A stretch of 22,049 nucleotides of DNA from JANQRV01 sp964533785 (GTDB lineage Bacteria; Bacteroidota; Bacteroidia; Chitinophagales; Saprospiraceae): assembly GCA_964533785.1 (NCBI GenBank), contig CAZHNG010000079.1, positions 1-22,049 on the forward strand. Direction: 5' to 3'. Below the pieces are notes generated by a model that worked only from the letters and a program-made list of their open reading frames with translations, was not told the origin of the DNA and made no database searches. This document shows positions 13,872 to 22,049 of the stretch, in pieces; the stretch's first letter is position 1, and every line of letters starts with the position of its first letter. Both the position numbers and the translations under genes were made by a program.

Positions 13872-14156
13872 ATGAGTAATCTTTTGCCATTAATCATTCA
13901 ATTAGTCAGTGGTGCCGTAGGCGGCAATATTGCCGGTTCATTGATGAAGAACAATTCGCTTGGGACCTTAGGTAATTCTTTGGCGGGTATCTTAGGCGGG
14001 GGACTTGGTGGTCAACTACTTGGATTGTTAGGCATTGCCACGGCAAGTGGCGGAATGGACCTGGCCGGTATCATTGGAAGTATCGCCAGCGGAGGTGTTG
14101 GCGGCGGCGTTGTAATGGCGGTTATTGGCTTGATCAAAAGAGCAATGGCTAAATAG
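13872..14156 (+). CDS. small glycine-zipper membrane protein, uncharacterised
   Basis: A 94-residue protein that is almost wholly Gly, Leu, Ile, Ala and Val, ending LIKRAMAK. Glycine-zipper motifs repeat: GAVGGNIAG, GILGGGLGG, GGVGGGV. These suggest closely packed helices that insert in or span a membrane, in three or four segments. I recall a widespread bacterial family of the same plan (QL-SGAVGGN-AG, G-LGN---G--GG--GGQ) that is sometimes wrongly named DNA methyltransferase; its function is not known to me. The single-gene unit ends at a strong terminator. Confidence 0.8.
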   Translation: MSNLLPLIIQLVSGAVGGNIAGSLMKNNSLGTLGNSLAGILGGGLGGQLLGLLGIATASGGMDLAGIIGSIASGGVGGGVVMAVIGLIKRAMAK

Positions 14157-14182
14157 GCGCCATGCAAAAAACCTTGAAATAT

Positions 14183-14220
14183 ACCCGGTAAAGTAAGGGT
14201 TTTCCCTTATTTACCGGGTT
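14183..14220. terminator. strong stem-loop terminator between convergent genes
   Basis: A 16-bp stem with a single bulged G joins 14183-14199 to 14204-14219 around a TTTT loop; the outer arms are ACCCGGTAAA and TTTACCGGGT. On the plus strand TTGTTTTCTTT follows. On the minus strand the trailing sequence is TATATTTC. It serves the plus gene ending at 14156 and probably also the convergent AsmA gene ending at 14255. Confidence 0.85.
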
Positions 14221-14254
14221 GTTTTCTTTAGCCATAAAGCCAGTTTTCTTCCGC

Positions 14255-16867
14255 TCAATTTCTTCCCGTAGTATCCGCCACTTCCTCTTCCCAATCGATG
14301 AACACATCTTCATCACTTTCCACATCACCGCTGTATTCGGGAATATCCCGCCACTCAACCGGCTCTTCTACTAATTCTACAACTCCAAATTTTTCTTCCA
14401 GCGCTAATTGAATTTCCCGCTTCCGAAGATTGCTCAACTCAAAATCAGATTTTACTCCTCTTTTAGAACTGTTAATTTCGTAATCATCAACCGTACCGTT
14501 GATAGTATAGTATAAATTCAGAAACCCTTGTTTCCTGGCCTTCAGCGGTTTTAGGGAAGGATCGTGGCGGGTGAAGCGGTTAGCGAGCACCTGACTGGCA
14601 TTGACTTTTATACTGTACTTCATTTCATTGTTATAGGAATGTTCCCCGCTGATCGTAAGGTTCATAGCATTACTCTGAATGAACATAGCAGGGATGTACA
14701 GCTTATTGCGCCGGTATTCTAAAAAGTTCCTCAGATTGGTAAACTTGATATTCATCAAGTCTTTTACGTTTACAAAAGAAGAAAACTGCTTCAACATAGA
14801 AAAATCCTCGAGGCTGCCCTCCTGCAATCCTATTCCCGCAAGTACTCGCAATTTGTCATCCAGTAAGTATCCCGATTCGTCCCAGTAGGCATCTATGGCA
14901 ATTTTAGCATTCAATTGACCTTCAACATTTTTTGCAGTAAGTATGTCTTGGCCAAAATTTTCGGTTTGACTGAAAAATTTGTTGATGTCAATATTCTTAC
15001 AGTCCAGTTTGGCCTCAAGTCTCGGTTCATCTTCAAAGTACATCTCTCCGTCTAGTTTAAATTGACCGTCCATTGCTTCGGTAACTCCCCGGATAGTCAT
15101 TTCATTGTTGATGAATTCAATTTGCCCGCTGAAAGATTTCCCGGCTATTTTATTGTAGTTATACTCCTCGATGGCTGCTTCAAAGGTGCCTCTCAAAAAG
15201 TTCGTTACGCGCTCTCTTTTTTTGATCGTTGCCTGTTTAATGGAATCAATTTTTTGTGTGGAAGCATCGATCTCCTCTTCATCCACCATTGATAAGGCCA
15301 GTAAGCGATCGAAGTCAATGGACTTTGCTTTTAGTACCGCTTTAAATTCGAGTTCTGCCCGTTTACTATTTACGGAATCGGCAAATAACACCGGCAGAAC
15401 GTTATAAGCAGAACCGTCGAAGGTAATATGGCTGCCCGCTCCCTCGAACAGTATATTTTGAATAGCTAAAAAGTTATCCTCCAAATGAAAATCTCCCGAA
15501 TGTAGGGTGAGTTGCTCATTCATTATTTCTAATGCCGCCTTATCGAAAGAAAGCGTGCCCCCCGCTTTTACCCGGCCGATGCGGCTTGGGGTGATCAAGT
15601 CATTATAGTTACCATCAAGTTTGAGGTTTTTTACCGTAACTTCTCCGCTTCCTCCTTTTATTTTTGGATTACCGGACAAACTGTAAACGGCATCGATGGG
15701 TAAGATCCCATTCATACTGAAGCGGAGCACCGGATTGTCAAAATTTTCCACTTTCAGTTTTGCATCCAACCGATCACGGCCAAAATAACCGCTCAACCCT
15801 TCGACTTCCAGCACGGAGGTTTGATTATTCTGCCGGGGGCCGTTGGTAAACGTAGCGTTTAAGGATACATCTTTAAAGGGTTTACCCATTTGCGGTGCGT
15901 CTATTCTGCCACGATCCAGTTTCATTACCGCTTGAATAGCAGGTTGCCGACCGGCAGAGGCCAGTCCTTTGATCGTAGCCTCAAAGTTGAAATTACCATT
16001 GCTTTCCAAATCTTCGAAGCCGTCTAGCTGCTCCTTGGATAATAGTTTGATCAGTGAAGCCAGGTCTCCGCCGTCATTAACAAACCGAAGATCAAGATAA
16101 GCCTCCTCTCCTTTTTGTTCGACGTTCCCCGTGACATTAAAAGTATTTTTGCCCAGCGTCAAAGCTGCTTCTTCCAGCGTGATCGCAGTGATTTCTTCTT
16201 TTTGTTCTATTTTTAAAGAAGCGTCATACAGCATACTTTTTCCTGCGAGGTAACGGTCCCCGCCAATTTGAAAATAGCGATTCAGAATATCCGCATCACT
16301 TTTTAGTGTATAGGATGCATCGGTAAAATTCCCCGATAGACTCGCTTCATCAATCCAGAATTTAGCTTCTTGGTTATTGTTTTTATCCGTAAATTCAACA
16401 TCAACGTCTTTAAGAATTGCTTTGTTGATATTGATCTCCTGCTGTGCACCAGAATCGGGTTGTTTTGCATCATTTTGATAAATAGAGTAATTAGCTTTCC
16501 CACTTTCATCAATCGTTACGATTACCTGACCGCCTTGCAAAACGATGGATTTCACGTCAACTTTTGATCGCAACAGACTGAAAAGCCCTAAACGGAACGA
16601 CAGGGTTTCCAGCTCTACAAAGGGTTGTTCCCTCGTATCCGTCAAAACAACATTGTGGAGATTAGCGCTGATGTTTGGAAAACCGGAAATAAGGCTCAGG
16701 TCAAATCGTTCAACGGTAAGTTCGGAAGTAATTTGCTTATTGATCTCTTCCACCAGGCGATTACCGATCTTATTACCGAATAAACTGGTAATGATAATAG
16801 ATAATGCAATGGACAACACAAAAACGATCAGAACCAGAAAGAGTAGACGACGAAAAAATTTTTTCAT
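14255..16867 (-). CDS. AsmA family protein (inner-membrane anchored, periplasmic)
   Basis: An 870-residue protein with a single N-terminal membrane helix (about 7-30, after the basic start MKKFFRRLL). A very long periplasmic beta-rich body follows. The opening VERFDLSLISGFPNISANLHNVVLTDT with the following VELETLSFRLGLFSLL is the AsmA N-terminal pattern. Repeats of short amphipathic strands and the closing DDKLRVLAGIGLQEGSLEDFSMLKQFSSFV fit the AsmA-like C-terminal region (about 600-820). AsmA and TamB relatives form hydrophobic-groove bridges for lipid passage to the outer membrane or affect outer-membrane assembly; the exact role here is inference. The tail after residue 835 is very acidic. 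The gene stands alone, convergent with the glycine-rich gene and divergent from the thioredoxin-like gene. Confidence 0.88.
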   Translation of the reverse strand: MKKFFRRLLFLVLIVFVLSIALSIIITSLFGNKIGNRLVEEINKQITSELTVERFDLSLISGFPNISANLHNVVLTDTREQPFVELETLSFRLGLFSLLRSKVDVKSIVLQGGQVIVTIDESGKANYSIYQNDAKQPDSGAQQEININKAILKDVDVEFTDKNNNQEAKFWIDEASLSGNFTDASYTLKSDADILNRYFQIGGDRYLAGKSMLYDASLKIEQKEEITAITLEEAALTLGKNTFNVTGNVEQKGEEAYLDLRFVNDGGDLASLIKLLSKEQLDGFEDLESNGNFNFEATIKGLASAGRQPAIQAVMKLDRGRIDAPQMGKPFKDVSLNATFTNGPRQNNQTSVLEVEGLSGYFGRDRLDAKLKVENFDNPVLRFSMNGILPIDAVYSLSGNPKIKGGSGEVTVKNLKLDGNYNDLITPSRIGRVKAGGTLSFDKAALEIMNEQLTLHSGDFHLEDNFLAIQNILFEGAGSHITFDGSAYNVLPVLFADSVNSKRAELEFKAVLKAKSIDFDRLLALSMVDEEEIDASTQKIDSIKQATIKKRERVTNFLRGTFEAAIEEYNYNKIAGKSFSGQIEFINNEMTIRGVTEAMDGQFKLDGEMYFEDEPRLEAKLDCKNIDINKFFSQTENFGQDILTAKNVEGQLNAKIAIDAYWDESGYLLDDKLRVLAGIGLQEGSLEDFSMLKQFSSFVNVKDLMNIKFTNLRNFLEYRRNKLYIPAMFIQSNAMNLTISGEHSYNNEMKYSIKVNASQVLANRFTRHDPSLKPLKARKQGFLNLYYTINGTVDDYEINSSKRGVKSDFELSNLRKREIQLALEEKFGVVELVEEPVEWRDIPEYSGDVESDEDVFIDWEEEVADTTGRN

Positions 16868-16993
16868 GTTAAATTTATCATAAATGAGAGATAATTACTA
16901 CTAACTATACAACGATTTCATGAAGTGGAGTATTTTATTTCTTGGGGTGATACCTCGGGTCATTCCACAACGTTGATTAATAAACATTATCAA

Positions 16994-18166
16994 ATGCAAA
17001 AACAAATATTTGCTGCTGCTTTGTTCTTATTTACCGTTTTTTTCTCCTACGGACAAGAAGGCGTGGCTTTTGTCGATGATAGCTGGTCCGCTATTTTGGA
17101 AAAAGCGCAAAAAGAAGATAAGCTTATTTTTCTGGATGCCTATACCACCTGGTGCGGGCCTTGCCGGATGATGAAAATGAAAGTATTTCCGCGGGAGGAA
17201 GTCGGCCAATTTTACAACCAGCATTTCATCAATGCCCAGATCGATATGGAAAAGGGAGAAGGTGTTGAATTAGCTAAAAAATATGAAGTAGAAGCTTTTC
17301 CTACCTTGCTATTTATATCGAGCGCGGGGAAAATGGTACACAAATCAGTTGGTTACCTTCCGGCTGAAGGATTGTTGGACCTGGGTAAGACCGCCCTAGA
17401 TCCAGCCACACAACTCTCCAATATGGAGGACCGTTTTGCCAAAGGGGACCGTAACCCGCAATTTTTGCATGATTTCGCCTACGCCAGTTACCAGGCCTTG
17501 AACGGTCAACATGCGGAAGCCGCCAAAGCTTTCCTGGCTACTCAAAAGGATTGGGCTACTCCGGAGTGCCTCAATATCATATTTTTGTTTACGGAATCAA
17601 CCGATGGCAAGATGTTTGATTTTTTAGTAGAGAACCGCAAAGCTTTCGATCCTATTTTCGGAAAAGGACCGGTGATGCAGCGTATCCAAAACCTCATCCT
17701 CACAAAAGCTTTTAAAGAAGGGGATCTGAGTGAAGAAGTATCCCTTCAGGAAGTCGACCGGCTGTACCAAAGAGCTTTTCCTGAATCTGCCGATGAAATG
17801 AGTGCCCACTTTAAAATGAATTACTACAGTCAATTGGGCGCAACGGACAAATTTGTAGCGGCCGCTTTCGAATATTACTCCAACTATCCCGTAGAAGACT
17901 ACCTTGAACTCAACAATATTGCCTGGCGTTTCTACGAGCTTGTGGAAGATAAGGACAAACTGAAAGAAGCTGTGAAGTGGGCTGAAAAATCCGTCAAGAT
18001 CAATAGTCAATACTTCAATAACGATACGGTGGCAGCATTGTATTTTAAGTTGGGGAAGAAGAAAAAGGCTAGGAAGGCTGCATTGAGAGCTATCGAGATC
18101 GGCAAAGCTAATGGGGAGGATGTTAGTGGGACGGAAGGGTTGTTGGAGCGGATTAGGGGGTTGTAA
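16994..18166 (+). CDS. secreted thioredoxin-fold protein with helical-repeat C-terminus
   Basis: A 390-residue protein with a Sec signal peptide (hydrophobic residues 5-17, likely cut after SYGQ). A thioredoxin fold follows with the active site WCGPC (Cys54 and Cys57) and the cis-proline segment AFPTLLF (Pro103). After about residue 135 come helices of TPR-like type, clearest near the end (YLELNNIAWRFYELVEDKDKLKEAVKWAEKSVKIN and the following segment). It probably acts as a periplasmic thiol-disulphide reductase or an assembly factor. The start at 16994 is preferred over the upstream in-frame ATG at 16925, because the first 23 residues from there are polar and would bury the signal peptide. 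Confidence 0.88.
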   Translation: MQKQIFAAALFLFTVFFSYGQEGVAFVDDSWSAILEKAQKEDKLIFLDAYTTWCGPCRMMKMKVFPREEVGQFYNQHFINAQIDMEKGEGVELAKKYEVEAFPTLLFISSAGKMVHKSVGYLPAEGLLDLGKTALDPATQLSNMEDRFAKGDRNPQFLHDFAYASYQALNGQHAEAAKAFLATQKDWATPECLNIIFLFTESTDGKMFDFLVENRKAFDPIFGKGPVMQRIQNLILTKAFKEGDLSEEVSLQEVDRLYQRAFPESADEMSAHFKMNYYSQLGATDKFVAAAFEYYSNYPVEDYLELNNIAWRFYELVEDKDKLKEAVKWAEKSVKINSQYFNNDTVAALYFKLGKKKKARKAALRAIEIGKANGEDVSGTEGLLERIRGL

Positions 18167-18581
18167 TATGTTCTTCTATCAGTTGTCATCAATTTAATCC
18201 GGAAAGGCTAATGCCGCACCAAGCCCGTATATGGCAAAAAAGGAAAGCCAAAGAACAGAAGTAAAAAATTGATCCACTCAACAAAATCCCTTCTTCAAAA
18301 CTGCATTTTTTCGATTCATTCGATAAAACAAATCCATTGTTCAACGGTAACATACAGGCTTTCCATTTTATTTTATGACTTATCCGGACAATGAACCCAA
18401 ACTAGAAACCTCGCTACCGAAAATACTCCCCTTACTCGATAAACACCCACTCCCAGTCTAAAAAACTACCACTTCTACAGAAAAAGCAATAAAATCTGTA
18501 TACAAAAATCTTTAGAAAAATACGGCCTATGCAAACAAAAGTATACACTGATACAACTTAACTGGTTTTAAAATTCTTACT
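18167..18581. other. gene-poor intergenic region
   Basis: No confident gene is seen in these 415 bases. A 28-codon frame at 18375-18461 (ATG to TAA) continues past its stop in the same frame for about 20 further codons before the next stop, so it could be decayed coding sequence, but nothing in it is recognisable. No strong terminator follows the thioredoxin-like gene, and no clear TAnnTTTG promoter precedes the gene at 18582. Confidence 0.4.
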
Positions 18582-19136
18582 ATGAGTCCTACCGCCATCG
18601 CCTTGATCATCTTCCTTGGAGGCAGCCTCCTAACCGCCTGGCTGGTCAATAGAATCGGTGCACGCCTGGAGTTGAAAGTTCAAAAGCTTTCCCACAGTTG
18701 GATGCAGTGGCCGCAAAAATTCGTTATGTACCTGGGATTTGCCGTATTCCTACTGGTAGGATTTAATTTCTATTATCTGCAAACCTATCAGAAGAGTATT
18801 TTTGATATACTGGAGAAGATCCCTTTCCTCGGCGAAATTACCAGATCCCTCCGCTGGTTTTTCACCATTATACTGGAGGAGTTTGCAGCGTTTTTCCATT
18901 TCCTGCCCACAGAAATGCCATTCCTGACTACGGTTTTTCTTTTATTCCTTTTTTACCTCTTGCTCAGCCTTTTCAACATTAAAGGCATACAGCGATGGAT
19001 ATTTATTATCGTCGTGGGTTGTGTGATGCTGCTGTTCTTTCAGCACAGTTCCGCTGATATGAACGTAGATATCGATAAAAAAGACAAGATCACCACCACC
19101 AAAAAATACGAAAGGCCTGCCTGGAAGGTAGATTAA
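18582..19136 (+). CDS. small multi-pass membrane protein, uncharacterised
   Basis: A 184-residue protein with about four hydrophobic segments: residues 3-23, 48-67, 114-132 and 139-153. Between the second and third there is an amphipathic, Phe-rich stretch (about 83-108). The C-terminus from about 155 is charged and ends in KKYERPAWKVD, with an acidic/lysine patch before it. No family is recognised. The steady coding composition and a complete, ATG-started frame support a real gene. It stands between two long gene-poor gaps, upstream of the broken outer-membrane receptor, with no sign of a shared operon. Confidence 0.72.
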   Translation: MSPTAIALIIFLGGSLLTAWLVNRIGARLELKVQKLSHSWMQWPQKFVMYLGFAVFLLVGFNFYYLQTYQKSIFDILEKIPFLGEITRSLRWFFTIILEEFAAFFHFLPTEMPFLTTVFLLFLFYLLLSLFNIKGIQRWIFIIVVGCVMLLFFQHSSADMNVDIDKKDKITTTKKYERPAWKVD

Positions 19137-19555
19137 ACAAGGTAGGGCGGTTGTTACGTATCGGTATTTGGGCAATTTATTTTGAACCCCGCCTAACCCG
19201 GAAACCATTCAAGGTTGATAGTTTATTCCGTCCTACCAAAAATATCCTCCTGTTTCCTAGTCAAACTACATTACCCTGATTCTCACTTAAGATGACAAAG
19301 TAATACTAACTTACAGTACGATATAATCGTTACTAAAATCAAGATTTTCAAAAAATCAGATTTCCTTCAAATTCTCTGCAAAGCATCTTCAACATTACAT
19401 CATATACTATAGGTAAAGTTATAAAGGATCAAAATTAGGTAGGTCCGGTGAATTCCATTTGAACATATGGTAAAATCCATCATTTCTATCATCAGATTCA
19501 ACGTGGTAATATCTACCTAAGGATTGAAACATTAAAATAAAAAAATACCTAGATC
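19137..19555. other. AT-rich gene-free region upstream of the broken receptor gene
   Basis: I see no gene, no tRNA and no clear terminator in these 419 bases. The string GGATTGAAAC near 19521 resembles the end of some CRISPR repeats but occurs once only. No convincing -33/-7 promoter pair was found before the ATG at 19556. Confidence 0.4.
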
Positions 19556-21964
19556 ATGTTCACCCGAACCTTGTTAACATTGACATCATTGTTGCTGGTT
19601 TCCATTTTGTATGGCCAACCTGATAGATCTTCCGTGGAGATTTCTGGTATCTTACTTGAAGGGGAGACCGGTGAGCCCTTGCCCTTTGCTACTATAGTTC
19701 TCAATTCCAGCACGGATAGTACCATGGTCGCTAATGCCTTAACGGAAAGCGACGGCCGTTTTAGTATGGAAATCCCGCCGGGAAGATATTACGCTCAGAT
19801 CACTTACATTGGTTTTAACAATAAGGTTATTCCTGATATTATTGTTACCGCCGGACAAGGTCCTATCGACCTGGGCGAGATCGATATGCAGCCTGATGTT
19901 GTGGCACTTGAAGAAGTCGAGGTACGCGGTGAACGCAGTCAGATGGTATTTAAATTGGATCGCCGGGTATTCAATGTTGGTAAAGATCTGACCAATACCG
20001 GTAACACCGCCGCCGATATTTTGGATAATGTACCATCTGTGACGGTAGACCCCGAAGGTAATGTAAGTTTGCGGGGAAGCCAGGGCGTCCGCATCTTGGT
20101 TAATGGTAAGCCATCCGGACTGTTGAGTGCCGGAGAGACGGAAGCACTGCTGCGGATGCAGGGCGATATTATCCAGAGTGTTGAGGTGATCACCAACCCT
20201 TCTGCGCGTTACGAAGCGGAAGGAGAAGCCGGGATTATCAACATCATTTTGAAAAAGAACCAGGAAAAAGGGGTAAACGGATCTTTTAGTGTTACCGCCG
20301 GCCATCCTGCCAATTACGGCGCCGCCTACAATCTTAACCTGCGACGTAGTAATTTCAACTTGTTCTCCAACTTTGGGATTGATTACCGCCGGGGGCCCGG
20401 GGGTGGATTCTCGACGCAACGCTTTTTCGATGCTAGTAGCAACCTGACGGATTATTACTCCACAGAAACAGATCAGACACGCGGAGGATTGGGTGGTTAC
20501 CTCCAGATGGGTGCCGACTGGAATATCAGTGAAGTGGACCTGCTAACGGCCTCCCTCCTTTACCGGCCGGGCGAAGACCAGAATGATGCTACCGTTATTT
20601 ACAGTGACTTCGATGAAAACGAAAATATTGTCTCCAGAACTGTCCGGGATATTGACGAGACCGAAGAAGAACAAAACCTGGAAGCTTCCCTGGACTACAC
20701 CCGCAGCTTTGAAAAAAAAGACCACGAATGGAAAACGACGATCAAATACATTCTCGATGACGAAACGGAGCTGGCTGATTATACGCAAATAACCAACGGA
20801 GAAAACCAGGATCTCCTACGACAGCGCTCCAGCAATACGGAAGATGAGATCAACTTCCTGTTCCAGTCTGACTATATTCATCCTTTTTCTGAAAGCAGTC
20901 GTTTCGAGGCCGGTTTGCGCGCCGCTATACGAACCATTAATAATGACTTTTTCGTCGCCGAAGAAGAAAATGAAGAATTCACCACCCTGCCCAGCTTTGA
21001 CGACCAGTTGAAATACACTGAGAACATCTATGCTGCGTACCTTATAGGTGGGCACGAGTTCGGGCCTTTCAGTTTTTAGGGAGGAATCCGTGCGGAGTTG
21101 TCCGATATCACGGCGGAGTTGGTACGTTCTGGCAACAGGAACGACCAGGACTACTTGAGTTTGTTCCCCAGTGCTTCTTTATCTTATGAGCTGAGAGAAA
21201 ATCAACAGGTGCAGGTGAGTTACAGTCGTAGGCTGAGTCGTCCTTATTTCCGCCGGCTGCTGCCCTTTTCCAACTTCAACGATCCACGGAATAATAATAT
21301 CGGTAATCCGAATCTGCGTCCTGAGTTTAGTGATTCCTATGAACTGGGCTATCTGAGGTACTTCGACAGAGGTACTTTATTGTCCAGTGTATAATACCGG
21401 CATACTACCGGAGTGATCGAAGAATTAACCTTACCGGGAGAAGATGGAACCTCCATCGAATATCCCGTTAATCTATCCACCCGGAACGCTTATGGACTGG
21501 AGTTCAATTTCTCTTACAACTTCACAGATGACTGGGACGTAACGACTGATTTCAACTTCTTCCGGGCGATCATCGATGGTGAATTCGAAGGCGTAGAATA
21601 CTCGGCCGATATTTACAGTTGGAACAGCCGGCTGAATACCAGGTTAAAGATCGGAGAAGACATTCAGCTACAGAGTTCTTTTCGTTACCTGGCGCCGCAA
21701 AATACACCGCAGGGACGCCGCTTGTCTTCGGGTAGCTGGGACCTTGCCGGTTCCTTAGATATGTTTTCCGGCAAAGGTACTTTGACGCTTTCTTGCCGGG
21801 ATTTGCTGAATACGCGTGTACGCCGCTCTGTGGTTGATCTGCCTCAATTTGAAGCGGAAAGCCGGTTTCAGTGGAGACAAGCTCGTAGGGTAGTGGTCAC
21901 ACTCAACTATCGCCTGAACCAGGATAAAAAGCGTAGGGGTGGAAGAGGTGATGGAGATTGGTAG
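19556..21964 (+). pseudogene. TonB-receptor-like outer-membrane beta-barrel protein broken by two nonsense codons
   Basis: One continuous frame of 803 codons is interrupted by TAG at 21077-21079 (codon 508) and TAA at 21392-21394 (codon 613). No frameshift is needed. The domains in order are: signal peptide (1-20, ending LYGQ); a CarboxypepD_reg-like beta-sandwich (about 27-112, with GEPLPFATIVL and GRYYAQITYIGF); a plug domain (about 130-230, with TAADILDNVPSVTVDPEGNVSLRGSQGVRILVNGKPSG and INIILKK); and a beta-barrel to the end, closing LNYRLNQDKKRRGGRGDGDW, which is the usual Gly/Arg-rich tail. The interrupted sites fit single-base changes: a Gln codon CAG to TAG before GGIRAELSD, and a Tyr codon to TAA within SSV-YRHTTG. 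Residues on both sides stay in register. Intact homologues import or display substrates at the outer membrane; a truncated barrel should not fold. Confidence 0.85.
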
Positions 21965-22012
21965 GCGAAAGAGCTTTTATCACTGAATGCACATCAGATG
22001 GTATTCTCTCTC

Positions 22013-22049
22013 TTTAAGTAAGTAGTGTAGCAGAATTATTTTATGTTAT
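22013..22049. repeat. left end of the palindrome-bearing intergenic repeat, cut by the window edge
   Basis: TTTAAGTAAGTAG (22013-22025) and GCAGAATTATTTTATGTTAT (22030-22049) match the left end of the repeat at 631-663; the latter 20 bases differ by one. It begins about 50 bases after the stop codon of the broken receptor gene and runs out of the window. Confidence 0.6.

Noticed and set aside
19515..19530. GGATTGAAAC string resembling the 3' end of CRISPR repeats
   Set aside because: It occurs once; there are no regularly spaced copies and no cas genes.
19739..20419. 226-codon minus-strand frame inside the receptor pseudogene
   Set aside because: It is antisense to clearly recognisable plug-domain coding sequence and its translation matches no known pattern.

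Overview
The window reads as a chromosomal segment of a Bacteroidota bacterium, most likely from the Saprospiria (Lewinella/Haliscomenobacter-type). The evidence is a GldE-type CBS/CorC protein next to mutY and ssb, a CarboxypepD_reg plus plug plus beta-barrel outer-membrane protein, a Bacteroidota-style stand-alone ECF sigma factor, a tRNA-guanine transglycosylase without zinc cysteines, almost no Shine-Dalgarno sequences, several TTG/GTG starts, and a good match to the Bacteroidota promoter (TTG, about 20 nt, TAnnTTTG). The genus is an inference; no rRNA or other marker is present.

Layout. 1-2661 is a minus-strand run: a degenerate stand-alone receiver protein, an uncharacterised 114-residue protein, a DUF1232 membrane protein followed by an odd in-frame open stretch with no normal start, and a NodB-type polysaccharide deacetylase with its own terminator. 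3128-13306 is a plus-strand housekeeping run: gltX, a 59-residue Lys-rich/acidic protein, then a SPOR-domain protein, rodA, tgt and an LptF/LptG-type permease (cell envelope and tRNA modification), an ECF sigma factor with a recognisable promoter and terminator, and mutY-ssb-gldE. A PaaI-type thioesterase converges on gldE, sharing the four bases of the two stop codons. 13872-18166 holds a small glycine-zipper membrane protein, a strong terminator shared with a convergent AsmA-family gene, and a divergent secreted thioredoxin-fold protein. 18582-21964 holds a small membrane protein and a TonB-receptor-like outer-membrane gene broken by two in-frame nonsense codons.

Accessory DNA. Short intergenic repeats are the main non-coding content: a palindrome-bearing element with inverted termini (two units at about 631-854, one running off the window end at 22013, and a degenerate right end in reverse orientation at 2691), and a 14-bp period repeat at 20-60 with one related copy at 5090.

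I found no CRISPR array, prophage, transposase, tRNA, rRNA or defence cassette, and no convincing large undescribed multi-gene system. The observations most worth checking are the doubly interrupted outer-membrane gene, the palindromic repeat family, the start-less open stretch behind the DUF1232 gene, and the receiver protein lacking its phosphoacceptor.
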